This document shows, piece after piece, positions 15,520 to 24,353 of a DNA stretch of 64,000 nucleotides. The DNA is from Actinoplanes teichomyceticus ATCC 31121 (GTDB lineage Bacteria > Actinomycetota > Actinomycetes > Mycobacteriales > Micromonosporaceae). The notes beneath the pieces are model-generated. The model saw only the letters and a program-made list of their open reading frames with translations. It had not been told where the DNA came from and did no database searches. Location of the stretch: assembly GCF_003711105.1 (NCBI RefSeq), contig NZ_CP023865.1, forward strand, positions 2,939,001 through 3,003,000. Direction: 5' to 3'. The translations under genes and the position numbers were made by a program. How positions within the stretch are numbered: the stretch's first letter is position 1; each line of letters begins with the position of its first letter.

Positions 15520-18462
15520 TCAGCGCTCAGCCAGCAGATGCGCCATCTCGGTGCGTGACCTGACCCCCAGGCGGGCGAAGACGTTGCGCAGGTGATGGTC
15601 CACGGTTCGCGGACTGAGATGCAGCTCCTGCGCCACCTCCCGATTGGTGGCGCCGGCCGCGACGAGCGTCGCGATCCGCTCCTGCTGGGCGGTCAGCCCG
15701 CCGTCGGCGGGCCGGGGACCGCAGGTGCGTGCTTCGGGGGCGGTTCGTTCCCCGGCGGCACGCAGTTCCCGTACGCTCTGCGCCGCCCAAGGGTCCGCCC
15801 CGAGCAGCCGGAACGTCTCCGCCGCCCGGCGCAGATGCGTCCGCGCCTCGACATGCCGGCGCCGCCGCCGCAGCAGCCGGCCGTACAGCAGTTCGGTGTG
15901 CGCCCGGGGGAACCCGCCCTCCCCGACGCGCCGTAACGCGGCGTGGAAGTGCGCTTCGGCGGCCTCCCCGTCGCGGGTCCGCAGCGCCCGGCACCGGTCG
16001 CGCAGCGCGAGCCACCCGGTCTGTCCGGTCCGCCCGGCCCACTCGTCGAACGCCGCGGCCACCGGATTCAGCGCCGGCTCCGGTCCGGCCGCCTCCAGCA
16101 GGTGCGGCACCACCGCGACCCGCAGCAGCACGGATCCTCGTCCGGGCGGCCCGGCGACCACCGTGCCCAGCCGTTCCGCCGCCGCCCGTTGCCGCCCGTC
16201 GACCAGGTCGAGCAGGGCGAGCGCCCACCCGCACAGCGGTCGTGCCTGTTCGGTGCCGGTCGCCGCCCGGATCCGGCTCTGCCCGGTGTCCCGGTCGCCG
16301 ACCAGCGCGGCCAGCACCGCGAGCAGCCCCAGATGGGTGCCGGCCAGGGCGTGCTGCCCGGTGCCGCGGGCCACCGCCACCCCGTCGAGGGCCGCGTCCG
16401 TCGCCGCTTCGTAGTCCCCGGCCGCCATCCCGGCGAGGACGGCCAGTTCCAGGGCACGCGGCACCAGACTGTGCGCGCCCTCCGCCCCGGCCAGCTGCGC
16501 TGCCCGGCCGGCGGCGACGGTAGCCCGGCGGGCGTCCCCGACCACGATCGCCGCGGTCGCCGCCCGGATCAGTGGCAGCGGCTCGGCGACCCGCCCGGCC
16601 AGGTCGAGCTCCTGCCGTAACCGGGCGAACGCTGTCGGCTCGTCCGCCTCGGCGATCGCGGCCAGCCCGGCGACGTGGTGATATGCCATGGTCATCGCGG
16701 GCGGCTCGTCCCCGCGCCGCCCGGCCGCCAGGCGCCGGGCCAGTGCCGCGAACCGTTCCTGCTGTCCGGCCAGGCTCGCGGCCTCCCCGGCGAGCGACAG
16801 CGCGTCCAGCGCCACGACCGGGTCGACGTCGGCGAACTCCGCGGCCACGTCCATCAGGATCTCCCGCGCGGCCGGCTCGTCCGGTCGCATCTCGGCGGCC
16901 ACACCCCGGGCCCGCAACCGCGTCCGCGCCGCCTCGCGCCGTCCCCACCCCGCCCCGGCGGCTGCGCGTCCCGCGGCCGGCTCCGGCGCGGTGGCAGCCC
17001 CGGGCCGCCCGGCGAGCGCCGGAGGCGGCGGTGCGGCGCCCGCCGACTGTTCCGCTCGGCGCAGCAGCAGCCCGGCCCGGTGCGGGTGGCCGGCCAGCCA
17101 GGCGCAGCGGGCCGCGTCGAGCAGCGCGGCAGCGCGCGTGGCGGGGTCGAGGGTGAGTTCCGCGGCGTACCGGAAAGCCTCTGCCGCGTCGAACGGCCCG
17201 GCGGCCGCGGCGGCTTCGGTGAGTGCCGCGGCGAGCGCGGGGTCCGCGGTGGTCGTCGCCGCCGCACGGTGCAGCAGGGCGGGCAGGTGGCGGCCGCGGG
17301 CCGCGGCGACCCGGGCGAGAGCCAGGTGCGCGGCCCGCCGCGCGGTCGCCGACATCTCCCGGTACGCGACCGTGCGCGCGATCGTGGATCCGAAACGGAC
17401 CGTGGCGCCGTCGATGGTGACCAGGCCGGCTCGTTCGGCCGGGCCGAACCAGGCGAGCCCGCCGTCCGCGCGCTCCCGGCCGAGCCACGCGTCGTCGCCG
17501 CAGGAGGTGGTGGTGGCGTCGAGCGGCCCGGTCAACGGCGTGGGCCGATCGGCGCCGGGCCGCGACCCGGTCCATGGTGTGGGTGCTTCGAGGGCGGTCA
17601 GCGGCCCGGTCAACGGTTCGAGGGCGGGGAGCGGCCCGGTCAACGGCGTGGGTGCTTCGGTGCCCGGAAGCCGGTCGATCGGCGGCCCGGGTGGCCCGGC
17701 CGCGGCGAGCAGATCGGTCAGCGGGGCCGGCGGGTCGGCGGCGGCGAGCAGCAGCAGGTGCCGGGTGACCGGGGGAAGCGCGGCGATCTCGGCGCGCAGG
17801 CGCAGGCGCAGCGCGCTGTCCGGGGGCAGCGTGTCCGGCAGCGGGGCGTAGCCGCGGCGCTGCGGGGGTGACAGGGCGGCGGCCAGGTCGGTGAGGGCGG
17901 CCGGGTTGCCGCCGGAGAGTTCGGTCAGGGCGCCGGCCACGTCCTCGGTGAGGTCCGGGACCAGCGTGCTGAGCAGGGCGCGGCACGAGTCGGCGGGCAG
18001 TGGCCGCAGGCGCCGGGCCGGCAGGCCGCATCCGGCGAGGCTGGGGGCGCCGGCGGCGAGCACGGCGATCCGGTCGCCGTCGTCGAGGCGCCGGGCGGCG
18101 TAGGCGACGGCCCGCAGGGACGGTTCGTCGAGCAGGTGCGCGTCGTCGAGGACGCAGAGCAGCGGGTGGTGCGCCGCGGTCGTACGCCAGTGGTGCAGGA
18201 GGGACTCGCCGGTGGTGACCAGGTCACCGGCCGGCGGGTGGGCGCCGGCGAGGCGGTGCAGCGCGGCCAGCGGCAGCGTGCGCTCGGCGGCGTGCCCAGC
18301 AGCGGTGCGGACCGTCCAGCCGGTGGCGTGCGAGACGGCCGTGCGCAGCAGCGTGCTGCGGCCCGATCCGGGGCCGCCGCAGAGCAGCAGCGCGCCGCCC
18401 CGGCCGGCGGCGGCCGCGGCCAGCAGCCGGTCAATTTCTTGCACTAAAGGTGCATGAAACAT
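15520..18462 (-). CDS. LAL-type LuxR-family ATP-binding regulator
   Basis: 980 residues, the typical size of large ATP-binding LuxR (MalT/LAL) regulators. The start ATG at 18462 gives [29 protein letters not shown] with Walker [10 protein letters not shown] at 29-37; Walker B is [12 protein letters not shown] near 125. A long TPR-like, alanine-rich middle (about 330-900) follows. The C-terminal LuxR HTH (final ~60 residues) reads [15 protein letters not shown] and [30 protein letters not shown] Thr/Pro/Leu-rich insertion (LTGPL/PLTG repeats near residues 265-315) between the ATPase and middle domains is unusual and low-complexity. It diverges from the cutinase gene, which it may control. Confidence 0.9.
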   Translation of the reverse strand: MFHAPLVQEIDRLLAAAAAGRGGALLLCGGPGSGRSTLLRTAVSHATGWTVRTAAGHAAERTLPLAALHRLAGAHPPAGDLVTTGESLLHHWRTTAAHHPLLCVLDDAHLLDEPSLRAVAYAARRLDDGDRIAVLAAGAPSLAGCGLPARRLRPLPADSCRALLSTLVPDLTEDVAGALTELSGGNPAALTDLAAALSPPQRRGYAPLPDTLPPDSALRLRLRAEIAALPPVTRHLLLLAAADPPAPLTDLLAAAGPPGPPIDRLPGTEAPTPLTGPLPALEPLTGPLTALEAPTPWTGSRPGADRPTPLTGPLDATTTSCGDDAWLGRERADGGLAWFGPAERAGLVTIDGATVRFGSTIARTVAYREMSATARRAAHLALARVAAARGRHLPALLHRAAATTTADPALAAALTEAAAAAGPFDAAEAFRYAAELTLDPATRAAALLDAARCAWLAGHPHRAGLLLRRAEQSAGAAPPPPALAGRPGAATAPEPAAGRAAAGAGWGRREAARTRLRARGVAAEMRPDEPAAREILMDVAAEFADVDPVVALDALSLAGEAASLAGQQERFAALARRLAAGRRGDEPPAMTMAYHHVAGLAAIAEADEPTAFARLRQELDLAGRVAEPLPLIRAATAAIVVGDARRATVAAGRAAQLAGAEGAHSLVPRALELAVLAGMAAGDYEAATDAALDGVAVARGTGQHALAGTHLGLLAVLAALVGDRDTGQSRIRAATGTEQARPLCGWALALLDLVDGRQRAAAERLGTVVAGPPGRGSVLLRVAVVPHLLEAAGPEPALNPVAAAFDEWAGRTGQTGWLALRDRCRALRTRDGEAAEAHFHAALRRVGEGGFPRAHTELLYGRLLRRRRRHVEARTHLRRAAETFRLLGADPWAAQSVRELRAAGERTAPEARTCGPRPADGGLTAQQERIATLVAAGATNREVAQELHLSPRTVDHHLRNVFARLGVRSRTEMAHLLAER

Positions 18463-18647
18463 GCCGAGAGTCTCGCTCGCCGGGCCCGGGATCGAAAGGA
18501 GCGCGTCGATGTCGTGCAGGGAGTGAAATTTCCAGGATGTTGCGGGCTGATGACATGAGGCCGGTGATTTCGCCGATGCGTCGCCCCGCGGTGGCTGCGC
18601 AGACTGGCGCTCGTCGATCCGTTCCCCCAGGTGAAGGAGTGTTCGAC

Positions 18648-19526
18648 GTGCACCGATCAACCTCACGGGTACGCCGGTTCCTGCTGACCACGGCCGCCGC
18701 CCTCGCGCTCACCGTGCCGCTCGGCGCCACCGCCGCGCAGGCCGCCGACAACCCGTACGAGCGTGGCCCGGCGCCGACCCTGGCCGCTCTGCAGGCGAGC
18801 CGCGGCCCGTACGCGGTCTCCACCACCTCGGTCTCCCGGCTGAGCGTGTCCGGCTTCGGCGGCGGCACCATCTACTACCCCACCACCACCGCCGACGGCA
18901 CCTTCGGCGCGATCGCCATCTCGCCCGGCTTCACCGCGTACTGGTCGAGCATCTCCTGGCTGGGACCCCGCCTGGCCTCGCACGGCTTCGTGGTGATCGG
19001 CATCGAGACCCTGACCACGCTGGACCAGCCGGACTCGCGCGGGCAGCAGCTGCTGGCCGCGCTGGACTACCTGACCAGGTCGAGCTCGGTGCGGAGCCGG
19101 ATCGACGCCAGCCGGCTCGCCGTGTCCGGTCACTCGATGGGTGGCGGCGGCAGCCTGGAGGCGGCCAGTGACCGGCCGTCGTTGCAGGCCGCGGTGCCGC
19201 TCGCGCCGTGGAACACGGACAAGTTGTGGACCGAGCTGCGGGTCCCGACGCTGATCGTGGGCGGGCAGGCGGACGCCATCGCGCCGGTGGCCACCCACTC
19301 GATCCCGTTCTACACGACCATCCCGTCGTCGGCGGAGAAGGCGTACCTGGAACTGGCCGGCGCCAGCCACTTCTTCCCGCAGACGGTGGACACGCCGACC
19401 GCGGTGCAGGCGGTGGCCTGGCTCAAGCGTTTCGTCGACAACGACACGCGGTACGACCAGTTCCTCTGCCCGGGCCCGCGCGGCCTGCAGATCTCCGAAT
19501 ACCGCAACACCTGCCCGATCTCCTAG
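18648..19526 (+). CDS. Secreted cutinase / polyester hydrolase (type I PET-hydrolase-like)
   Basis: 292 residues. The Sec signal peptide ends at AQA-A (about residue 32). The mature part closely follows actinomycete cutinases: [56 protein letters not shown] and [12 protein letters not shown]. The alpha/beta-hydrolase triad is Ser163 (GHSMGG), Asp209 (GGQADAIAP) and His241 (GASHFFP). Cys274 and Cys289 form the conserved C-terminal disulfide. The oxyanion-loop aromatic, Tyr in most homologues (GYTG), is Phe95 in GFTAYWSS. The enzyme should hydrolyse cutin and short aliphatic or aromatic polyesters outside the cell. GTG 18648 has AAGGAG eight bases upstream. It is followed by a strong terminator. 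Confidence 0.95.
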   Translation: MHRSTSRVRRFLLTTAAALALTVPLGATAAQAADNPYERGPAPTLAALQASRGPYAVSTTSVSRLSVSGFGGGTIYYPTTTADGTFGAIAISPGFTAYWSSISWLGPRLASHGFVVIGIETLTTLDQPDSRGQQLLAALDYLTRSSSVRSRIDASRLAVSGHSMGGGGSLEAASDRPSLQAAVPLAPWNTDKLWTELRVPTLIVGGQADAIAPVATHSIPFYTTIPSSAEKAYLELAGASHFFPQTVDTPTAVQAVAWLKRFVDNDTRYDQFLCPGPRGLQISEYRNTCPIS

Positions 19527-19540
19527 ACGCGGCACGGGCC

Positions 19541-19570
19541 GGGCCGGTGATCCAGGGCGATCACCGGCCC
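19541..19570 (+). terminator. Perfect 12-bp hairpin after the cutinase gene
   Basis: GGGCCGGTGATC, loop CAGGGC, GATCACCGGCCC, starting 15 bases after the stop. This makes the cutinase gene monocistronic. Confidence 0.85.
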
Positions 19571-19620
19571 CGCCGGCCGTATCCGCATTCCGGGCGGCCG
19601 GCGCTGGCCGATCCGGAACC

Positions 19621-19791
19621 CGTGGAGGCCCCACCGCGCAGCTGCCGATCGGCGACCGGGATCTCCACCTGGTCCCGTGGGCCGAAGCCGCTCGGGCGAC
19701 CGAGGGCCACCGCCGCGCCCACGGATACGTCAGCGGATGCATCACCGGCCACCGGCCCCGGACCGGCAAGGGCGTCACCCGCCTGTCGTGA
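19621..19791 (+). pseudogene. Possible remnant reading frame without a start codon
   Basis: One plus-strand frame reads ...TAQLPIGDRDLHLVPWAEAA, then RATEGHRRAHGYVSGC and ITGHRPRTGKGVTRLS, then a stop. The mix of aromatic, acidic and hydrophobic residues is protein-like, unlike the other frames here, but no ATG or GTG opens it. It may be the tail of a decayed gene of unknown family. The rest of the gap between the cutinase terminator and the lipoprotein gene shows nothing else. Confidence 0.25.
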
Positions 19792-19857
19792 CCGCCCGGG
19801 AGTGACCGTGCCGGCGCCGTCACGAGGGGGCCGACGACGCCGGCACGGTGGTCGGTC

Positions 19858-20424
19858 TCAGGAGCCGGCGGCCGCGCTGGGCTGCAGCACCCTGCAGGTC
19901 TCGACGGCCTTGGCGGTGGCGTCGGACGCGTCGAGCTTGCCGGGGTCGGCGACGCCGTTGTCCTTGAGACAGTTCAGGTACGCCGCGTTCGCGCCGTCGC
20001 CACCGCCGCCGTCGCCCGGCCCGCCGAAGCTGGGCCGCACCGACGCGCAGGCCTGCTGGGCCTTGGTCCAGGTCGCGTCGTCCACGTCCGCGGGCTTCTG
20101 CAGGCCGCCCCCGCCGGGGAAGCCGCCGCGGCCACCGAAGCTGCCGGAGGGCCGGGGCTGGCCGGAGGGCCGCGCGCCGGCGCCGCCCGGAGCGCCGGAG
20201 GGCCGGGCGCCGCCGGAGGGCATCGTGACGGTCACGCCGTTCTCGGCGAGGCATGCGGTGTACGCGCCGAACGCCGAGCTGCCGCCGTTCTGCCCGGCCG
20301 AGCCGTTCGCCGAGCTGCCGTCGCCGTCCTTGCCGCCGCACGCCGCGGTGAAGGCGGCCGAGACGAACGCCACCGCCGCGCAGGCCGCGACCCGGCGGGC
20401 CATCTTCGACTTGACTACCGGCAC
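19858..20424 (-). CDS. Putative lipoprotein with two Cys-rich repeats and a Gly/Pro linker
   Basis: 188 residues. A signal sequence with lipobox FTAAC (Cys29) is followed by GGKDGDGSS. Two similar modules of about 45 residues flank a Gly/Pro/Ser/Arg-rich linker (PSGGARPSGAPGGAGARPSG..., GGRGGFPGGGG). The first reads AFGAYTACLAENGVTV and the second ANAAYLNCLKDNGVADPGKLD; a WTKAQQACASVRPSF segment lies before the second and VETCRVLQP after it. The paired cysteines suggest disulfides in an extracytoplasmic domain. GTG 20424 has GAGGAG six bases upstream. It diverges from the adaptor/two-component/MacB operon and probably belongs to the same envelope module; molecular function unknown. Confidence 0.75.
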   Translation of the reverse strand: MPVVKSKMARRVAACAAVAFVSAAFTAACGGKDGDGSSANGSAGQNGGSSAFGAYTACLAENGVTVTMPSGGARPSGAPGGAGARPSGQPRPSGSFGGRGGFPGGGGLQKPADVDDATWTKAQQACASVRPSFGGPGDGGGGDGANAAYLNCLKDNGVADPGKLDASDATAKAVETCRVLQPSAAAGS

Positions 20425-20509
20425 AAGCGTCTCCTCATCGACACGATGCCGCCTCCTCGGTCACCGGGCGGGCACGTCGGCACAGCGAACCCGGCCTTCC
20501 TGTGCGGCA

Positions 20510-20570
20510 GATCGGATGACGCTAGGAATTGCCTTTGAGCGGATCGGATGACGCCAGGAATTGCCTTTGA
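20510..20570. promoter_or_regulatory. 32-bp-spaced direct repeat in the divergent promoter region
   Basis: A 29-base sequence beginning GATCGGATGACGCTAGGAAT (20510-20538) recurs at 20542-20570 with one mismatch, a 32-bp period (three helical turns). It lies between the divergent lipoprotein and first adaptor genes, about 80 bases before the adaptor start. It could be a double binding site for the OmpR-type regulator encoded nearby, or a duplicated promoter element. Confidence 0.6.
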
Positions 20571-20647
20571 TCAGGCCCGGCGGCTCCGAGGCAACTCCGA
20601 GGCAGGACCGAGGCGGCCGCGAGGACCGCTCGCCAGACTCCTCGGCC

Positions 20648-21952
20648 ATGGGTGTTGCACTGGCCGGTCGCCGGCGTCTGATCTGGCTCGGCGTGACGGT
20701 CGCCGTGCTCCTGCTGCTCGCTTACGGTGTGGCGCATGCGCTGACGGCCGGCGCCGCGCAGGAGCCGAAGGCCGCCGAGACGGCCACCGTGGACCGGGGC
20801 GCGGTGACCACCGAGGTGGCCACCACCGGGACGCTGACGGCGGCGCAGACGCGCGCCCTGTCCTTCGCGGTGGACGGCACGGTGGCGAGCGTCTCGGTGC
20901 GGGCCGGCACCACGGTCGCCGCCGGCGACGTGCTCGCGAAGGTGGACGACGCCGATGCGCGGGACGCGGTCGACGAGGCACAGGCCGCGCTGGACGACGC
21001 CGAGGACGCGCTCGCCGACGCGAGGGCCGCCGGCACGAGCGCCGGCTCGTGCGATGTCGCGGCGGCGTACCGGTCGCCGGGCGTCGCGGCGTCGGCCTCC
21101 CCGTCGGTTTCCGCATCGGCCTCGCCCCGCCCGACGGTCACCGGGACCGTCCGGCCCACCGGGACCGTCCGGCCCACCGGGACCGCCCGGCCCACCGGGA
21201 CCGTCCGGCCCACCGCGACGGCCCGGCCCACCGCGACGGCCCGGCCCACCGCGACCGCCACCGGCTCCCGGGGCGCCGGTGGCGGGTCGAGCGCCTGCGC
21301 CGGCTCGGGCAGCTCCGGCAGCGGCCAGCAGGGCGGCCAGGGCAGCGGCGGTGACGCCGTCCTCACCGCCCAGCGGCGGGTCAACCAGGCCGAGGTGACC
21401 CTGGAGCAGGCCGAGGAGGCCCTGGCCGGCGCCACCATCACCGCCCCGATCGCCGGCCGGGTCCTGTCGGTCGGTGGCAAGGTGGGCACCCGGGTCAGCT
21501 CCGGGTCGGCGTTCATCACCCTGGCCGACATCTACGACATGCAGATCAGCGCGGACTTCCCGGAGGCCGACGCGGACCACCTGGCGGTCAGGCAGAAGGC
21601 GGTCATCACGCTGGCCGACCGGCCGGGCGAGACGTTCGAGGCCACCGTGGTGGTGGTCGATCCGGTCGGCGCCAGCGACGGGACGCTGACCCGCTTCGGG
21701 GTGGTGCTGTCCTTCGTCGACGCTCCGGAGGACGTGCTGGTCGGGCAGAGCGCCCGGGTGCGGGTCACCACCGGCAGCAAGCCGGACGTGCCGCGGGTGC
21801 CGAGCACCGCGGTGCACGACGTGACCGGGTCGACCGGCACGGTGCGCAGGGACGGCGCCGAGCTGCGGGTACGGATCGGCCTCCGGGGTGACCGGTACAC
21901 CGAGATCGTCTCTGGGCTCACGGAGGGTGATGTGGTGTCCCGTTCCTGGTAG
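20648..21952 (+). CDS. HlyD/RND-type membrane-fusion adaptor with Pro/Thr-rich insert
   Basis: 434 residues. It has an N-terminal transmembrane anchor (RRLIWLGVTVAVLLLLAYGVAHAL), then a biotinyl-lipoyl half-motif TGTLTAAQTRALSFAVDGTVASV, and helices AVDEAQAALDDAEDALADA. A low-complexity insert (about residues 128-236) contains six-residue TGTVRP repeats from an 18-bp tandem repeat. The second helix VNQAEVTLEQAEEALAG follows, then ATITAPIAGRVLSVGGKVGTRV closing the lipoyl domain, and the beta-barrel and membrane-proximal domains ending GLTEGDVVSRSW. The insert replaces the alpha-hairpin tip. The adaptor should work with an ABC exporter, most simply the MacB-type pair at 25556-27597. No clear ribosome binding site precedes ATG 20648. 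Confidence 0.85.
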   Translation: MGVALAGRRRLIWLGVTVAVLLLLAYGVAHALTAGAAQEPKAAETATVDRGAVTTEVATTGTLTAAQTRALSFAVDGTVASVSVRAGTTVAAGDVLAKVDDADARDAVDEAQAALDDAEDALADARAAGTSAGSCDVAAAYRSPGVAASASPSVSASASPRPTVTGTVRPTGTVRPTGTARPTGTVRPTATARPTATARPTATATGSRGAGGGSSACAGSGSSGSGQQGGQGSGGDAVLTAQRRVNQAEVTLEQAEEALAGATITAPIAGRVLSVGGKVGTRVSSGSAFITLADIYDMQISADFPEADADHLAVRQKAVITLADRPGETFEATVVVVDPVGASDGTLTRFGVVLSFVDAPEDVLVGQSARVRVTTGSKPDVPRVPSTAVHDVTGSTGTVRRDGAELRVRIGLRGDRYTEIVSGLTEGDVVSRSW

Positions 21953-22036
21953 TACAGCTGGCTCCTGCCCGGCTCATAGCTGAATCAAAGAAACCGTTGA
22001 TAGTTCTGTGCGGTGCTTTCCGGAACCCGCTACCCC

Positions 22037-22762
22037 ATGACCGCCGGCGACGCCCCGGCGCGGCACACCCGTGTCCTCGTCGTCGATGACGAGCCCAACA
22101 TCTCCGCGCTGCTCAGCGCCACGTTGCGGCTGGTCGCCTTCGATGTGCGGGTGGCCGGGACCGGGCACGCGGCGCTGGTGGCGGCCAGCGAGTTCGAGCC
22201 CGACCTGATCGTGCTCGACGTGATGCTGCCGGACGTGGACGGGTTCGAGGTGGCCCGGCGGCTGCGCGCCGCGGGATCCCGGACCCCGGTGCTGTTCCTC
22301 ACCGCGCGTGACGCGGTCGAGGACCGCATCCTCGGGCTCTCGACCGGCGCCGACGACTACGTCACCAAGCCGTTCAGTCTGGAGGAGGTCGTGCTACGGA
22401 TCCGCGCCATCCTGCGGCGCAGCCAGCCGGAGGACCCGGGACCGGACACCGCGGTGCTCCGGTACGCCGACCTGGAGCTCGACCCCGACGCCCACGAGGT
22501 ACGCCGGGCGGGCCGCCCGATCGAGCTGTCGCCGACCGAGTTCAACCTGCTGCGCTACCTGATGATCAATGCCGGCCGGGTGGTCAGCAAGGCACAGATC
22601 CTGGACCGGGTGTGGAAGTACGACTTCGGTGGCGACGGCCGCATCGTCGAGTCCTACGTCTACTACCTGCGCCGCAAGATCGACCGGACCGACCCGCCGC
22701 TGATCCACACCGTCCGGGGGGTGGGGTACGCCCTGCGCCTGCCCCGCGGCGGAGACGAGTGA
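22037..22762 (+). CDS. OmpR/PhoB-family response regulator
   Basis: 241 residues. The receiver domain has VLVVDDEPN (acidic pocket near residues 17-18), the phospho-acceptor Asp61 in IVLDVMLPDVDG, LTARD (switch Thr) and DDYVTKPF (Lys). The C-terminal winged helix reads ELSPTEFNLLRYLMINAGRVVSKAQILDRVW...GRIVESYVYYLRRKID...RGVGYALR. The sensor kinase gene follows with a GTGA overlap. The frame also opens at GTG 22013; neither start has a clear ribosome binding site, so ATG 22037 is a choice by family alignment. The likely targets are the two adaptor operons on either side. Confidence 0.92.
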   Translation: MTAGDAPARHTRVLVVDDEPNISALLSATLRLVAFDVRVAGTGHAALVAASEFEPDLIVLDVMLPDVDGFEVARRLRAAGSRTPVLFLTARDAVEDRILGLSTGADDYVTKPFSLEEVVLRIRAILRRSQPEDPGPDTAVLRYADLELDPDAHEVRRAGRPIELSPTEFNLLRYLMINAGRVVSKAQILDRVWKYDFGGDGRIVESYVYYLRRKIDRTDPPLIHTVRGVGYALRLPRGGDE

Positions 22763-24249
22763 TCCCGCGCCACTGGACACTACGGTCCCGTCTGGTCCTG
22801 GTGGTCGGCGCGCTCGCCGCGGTCGCGCTGATCGCCGCGAACCTGGCCGGCGTCCTGCTGATCCGCTCCTACCTGCAGGGCCGGATCGACCAGCAGCTGA
22901 CCGGCATGGTCCGCCCGCTGGAGTTCGCCGACCAGCAGCCGAACGACAACCTCCCGCCGCGTACCCGGCTCTTCCGGGTCGGCCCGGAACAGGTGGTGTA
23001 CCTCTACGGCCCGGACGGCAGGCTGGACACCGAGCGCAGCTACCCGGCCGACGCGAGCCGGCCGCCCGTCCCGTCGTTCAGCCGGCTGGCCTCGCGGGCG
23101 GCGGACCGCAAGCCGTACACCGTGTCCAGCCCGGACGGCACCGACTGGCGGGTGGTCGCGCTGCCGGTCGGCGCCACCGGCGGATACGCCCTGTTCGGCA
23201 CCTCGCTGGTCGAGGTGCAGCAGACCGCCGACCAGCTGATGCTCATCGACGGCGGGGTGATGCTGCTCATCCTGGCCCTGCTCGGGCTGGGCGCGGCGTA
23301 CGTGGTCCGGCTGGGTCTGCGCCCGCTCACCGAGATGGAGGCGGCGGCCGCGGAGATCTCCGGCGGCGACCTCTCCCCGCGGGTGCCCGGCGCCGACCCG
23401 CACACCGAACCCGGCCGGCTCGGGCTGGCGCTCAACTCGATGCTCACCCGGATCGAGGCCGAGGTCGGCGCCCGGACCGCCTCCGAGCAGCGGCTGCGCC
23501 AGTTCGTCGCGGACGCCTCGCACGAGCTGCGCACCCCGCTCACCTCGATCCGCGGGTTCGCCGAGCTGTACCGGCGCGGCGGCGCCCCGGCCGGCCCGGT
23601 GCTGGACGAGACGATGAGCCGGATCGAGGCCGAGGCCGCCCGGATGGGCGTGCTGGTCGAGGACCTGCTCATGCTCGCCCGGCTGGACCGGCAGCGCACC
23701 CTGGACCTGCGGCCGGTCGACCTGCTGGAGATCGCCGCGGACACCATCCGGGACGCGCACGCCCGCGCCCCGGGCCGTACGGTGCTGCTCTGCGGACTCA
23801 GCGACGACGAGGACACCTTCGAGCCGGCCACCGTCCTCGGTGACGACCACGGCCTGCGCCAGGTGGCCATCAACCTGGTCGCGAACGCGCTGAACCACAC
23901 GCCGGCCGGCACCCGGGTCACGGTGCGGGTCGGGCGGGCGGTGGCGGGGGCCGGGGACGCCGCGACCCGCTCCGGAGCGGTCACGGTCAGTGACGGAATG
24001 CCGGTGGCGGTGCTGGAGGTCGCGGACGACGGCCCGGGCGTCCCGCCGGCGCACGCGCCGCGCATCTTCGAGCGGCTGTACCGGGCGGATTCCAGCCGTA
24101 CCCGGGCGCGCGGCGGGGGATCCGGGCTGGGGCTGGCGATCGTGGCGGCCATCGTGCACGGGCACGGCGGCTGGGTGGAACTGCACGAGACCGCCGGTGG
24201 CGGGGCCACCTTCCGGGTGCTGTTCCCGTCCGTCGGTGACTCCCCGTGA
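22759..24249 (+). CDS. Sensor histidine kinase
   Basis: 496 residues. The first transmembrane helix is near residues 11-35 (RLVLVVGALAAVALIAANLAGVLLI). An extracytoplasmic sensor domain (about 38-160) lacks cysteines, and a second helix (LMLIDGGVMLLILALLGLGAAYVV) follows. HAMP is LRPLTEMEAAAAEISGGDLSPRV. HisKA is FVADASHELRTPLTSIRGF with His255. The HATPase has NLVANALNHTP (N box), VADDGPGVP (G1), FERLYRADSSR (F box) and GGSGLGLAIV (G2). A linker VGRAVAGAGDAATRSGAVTVSDGM is inserted in the ATPase domain. It pairs with the overlapping OmpR-type regulator. The signal is unknown; the gene neighbourhood suggests envelope stress or a small amphipathic compound. Confidence 0.92.
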   Translation: MIPRHWTLRSRLVLVVGALAAVALIAANLAGVLLIRSYLQGRIDQQLTGMVRPLEFADQQPNDNLPPRTRLFRVGPEQVVYLYGPDGRLDTERSYPADASRPPVPSFSRLASRAADRKPYTVSSPDGTDWRVVALPVGATGGYALFGTSLVEVQQTADQLMLIDGGVMLLILALLGLGAAYVVRLGLRPLTEMEAAAAEISGGDLSPRVPGADPHTEPGRLGLALNSMLTRIEAEVGARTASEQRLRQFVADASHELRTPLTSIRGFAELYRRGGAPAGPVLDETMSRIEAEAARMGVLVEDLLMLARLDRQRTLDLRPVDLLEIAADTIRDAHARAPGRTVLLCGLSDDEDTFEPATVLGDDHGLRQVAINLVANALNHTPAGTRVTVRVGRAVAGAGDAATRSGAVTVSDGMPVAVLEVADDGPGVPPAHAPRIFERLYRADSSRTRARGGGSGLGLAIVAAIVHGHGGWVELHETAGGGATFRVLFPSVGDSP

Positions 24250-24262
24250 GATTCTGAGCTGG

Positions 24263-24292
24263 CTCCCAGGTGGCGCCGAATCTCCTCCCAGG
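24263..24292 (+). promoter_or_regulatory. Candidate OmpR-type direct repeat before the adaptor-MacB operon
   Basis: CTCCCAGG occurs at 24263-24270 and again at 24285-24292, a 22-bp spacing on the same face of the helix, 62 bases before the adaptor start. Tandem sites of this spacing are typical for OmpR-family dimers. AGCTGGCTCC just before the first half also occurs at about 21956, ahead of the response-regulator gene. Confidence 0.4.
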
Positions 24293-24353
24293 CCGTGCCC
24301 CGAGAGTGGGCGGCATGAAGGCACGCTCTGCTCCTGCCGCGGCGGAACACTAG

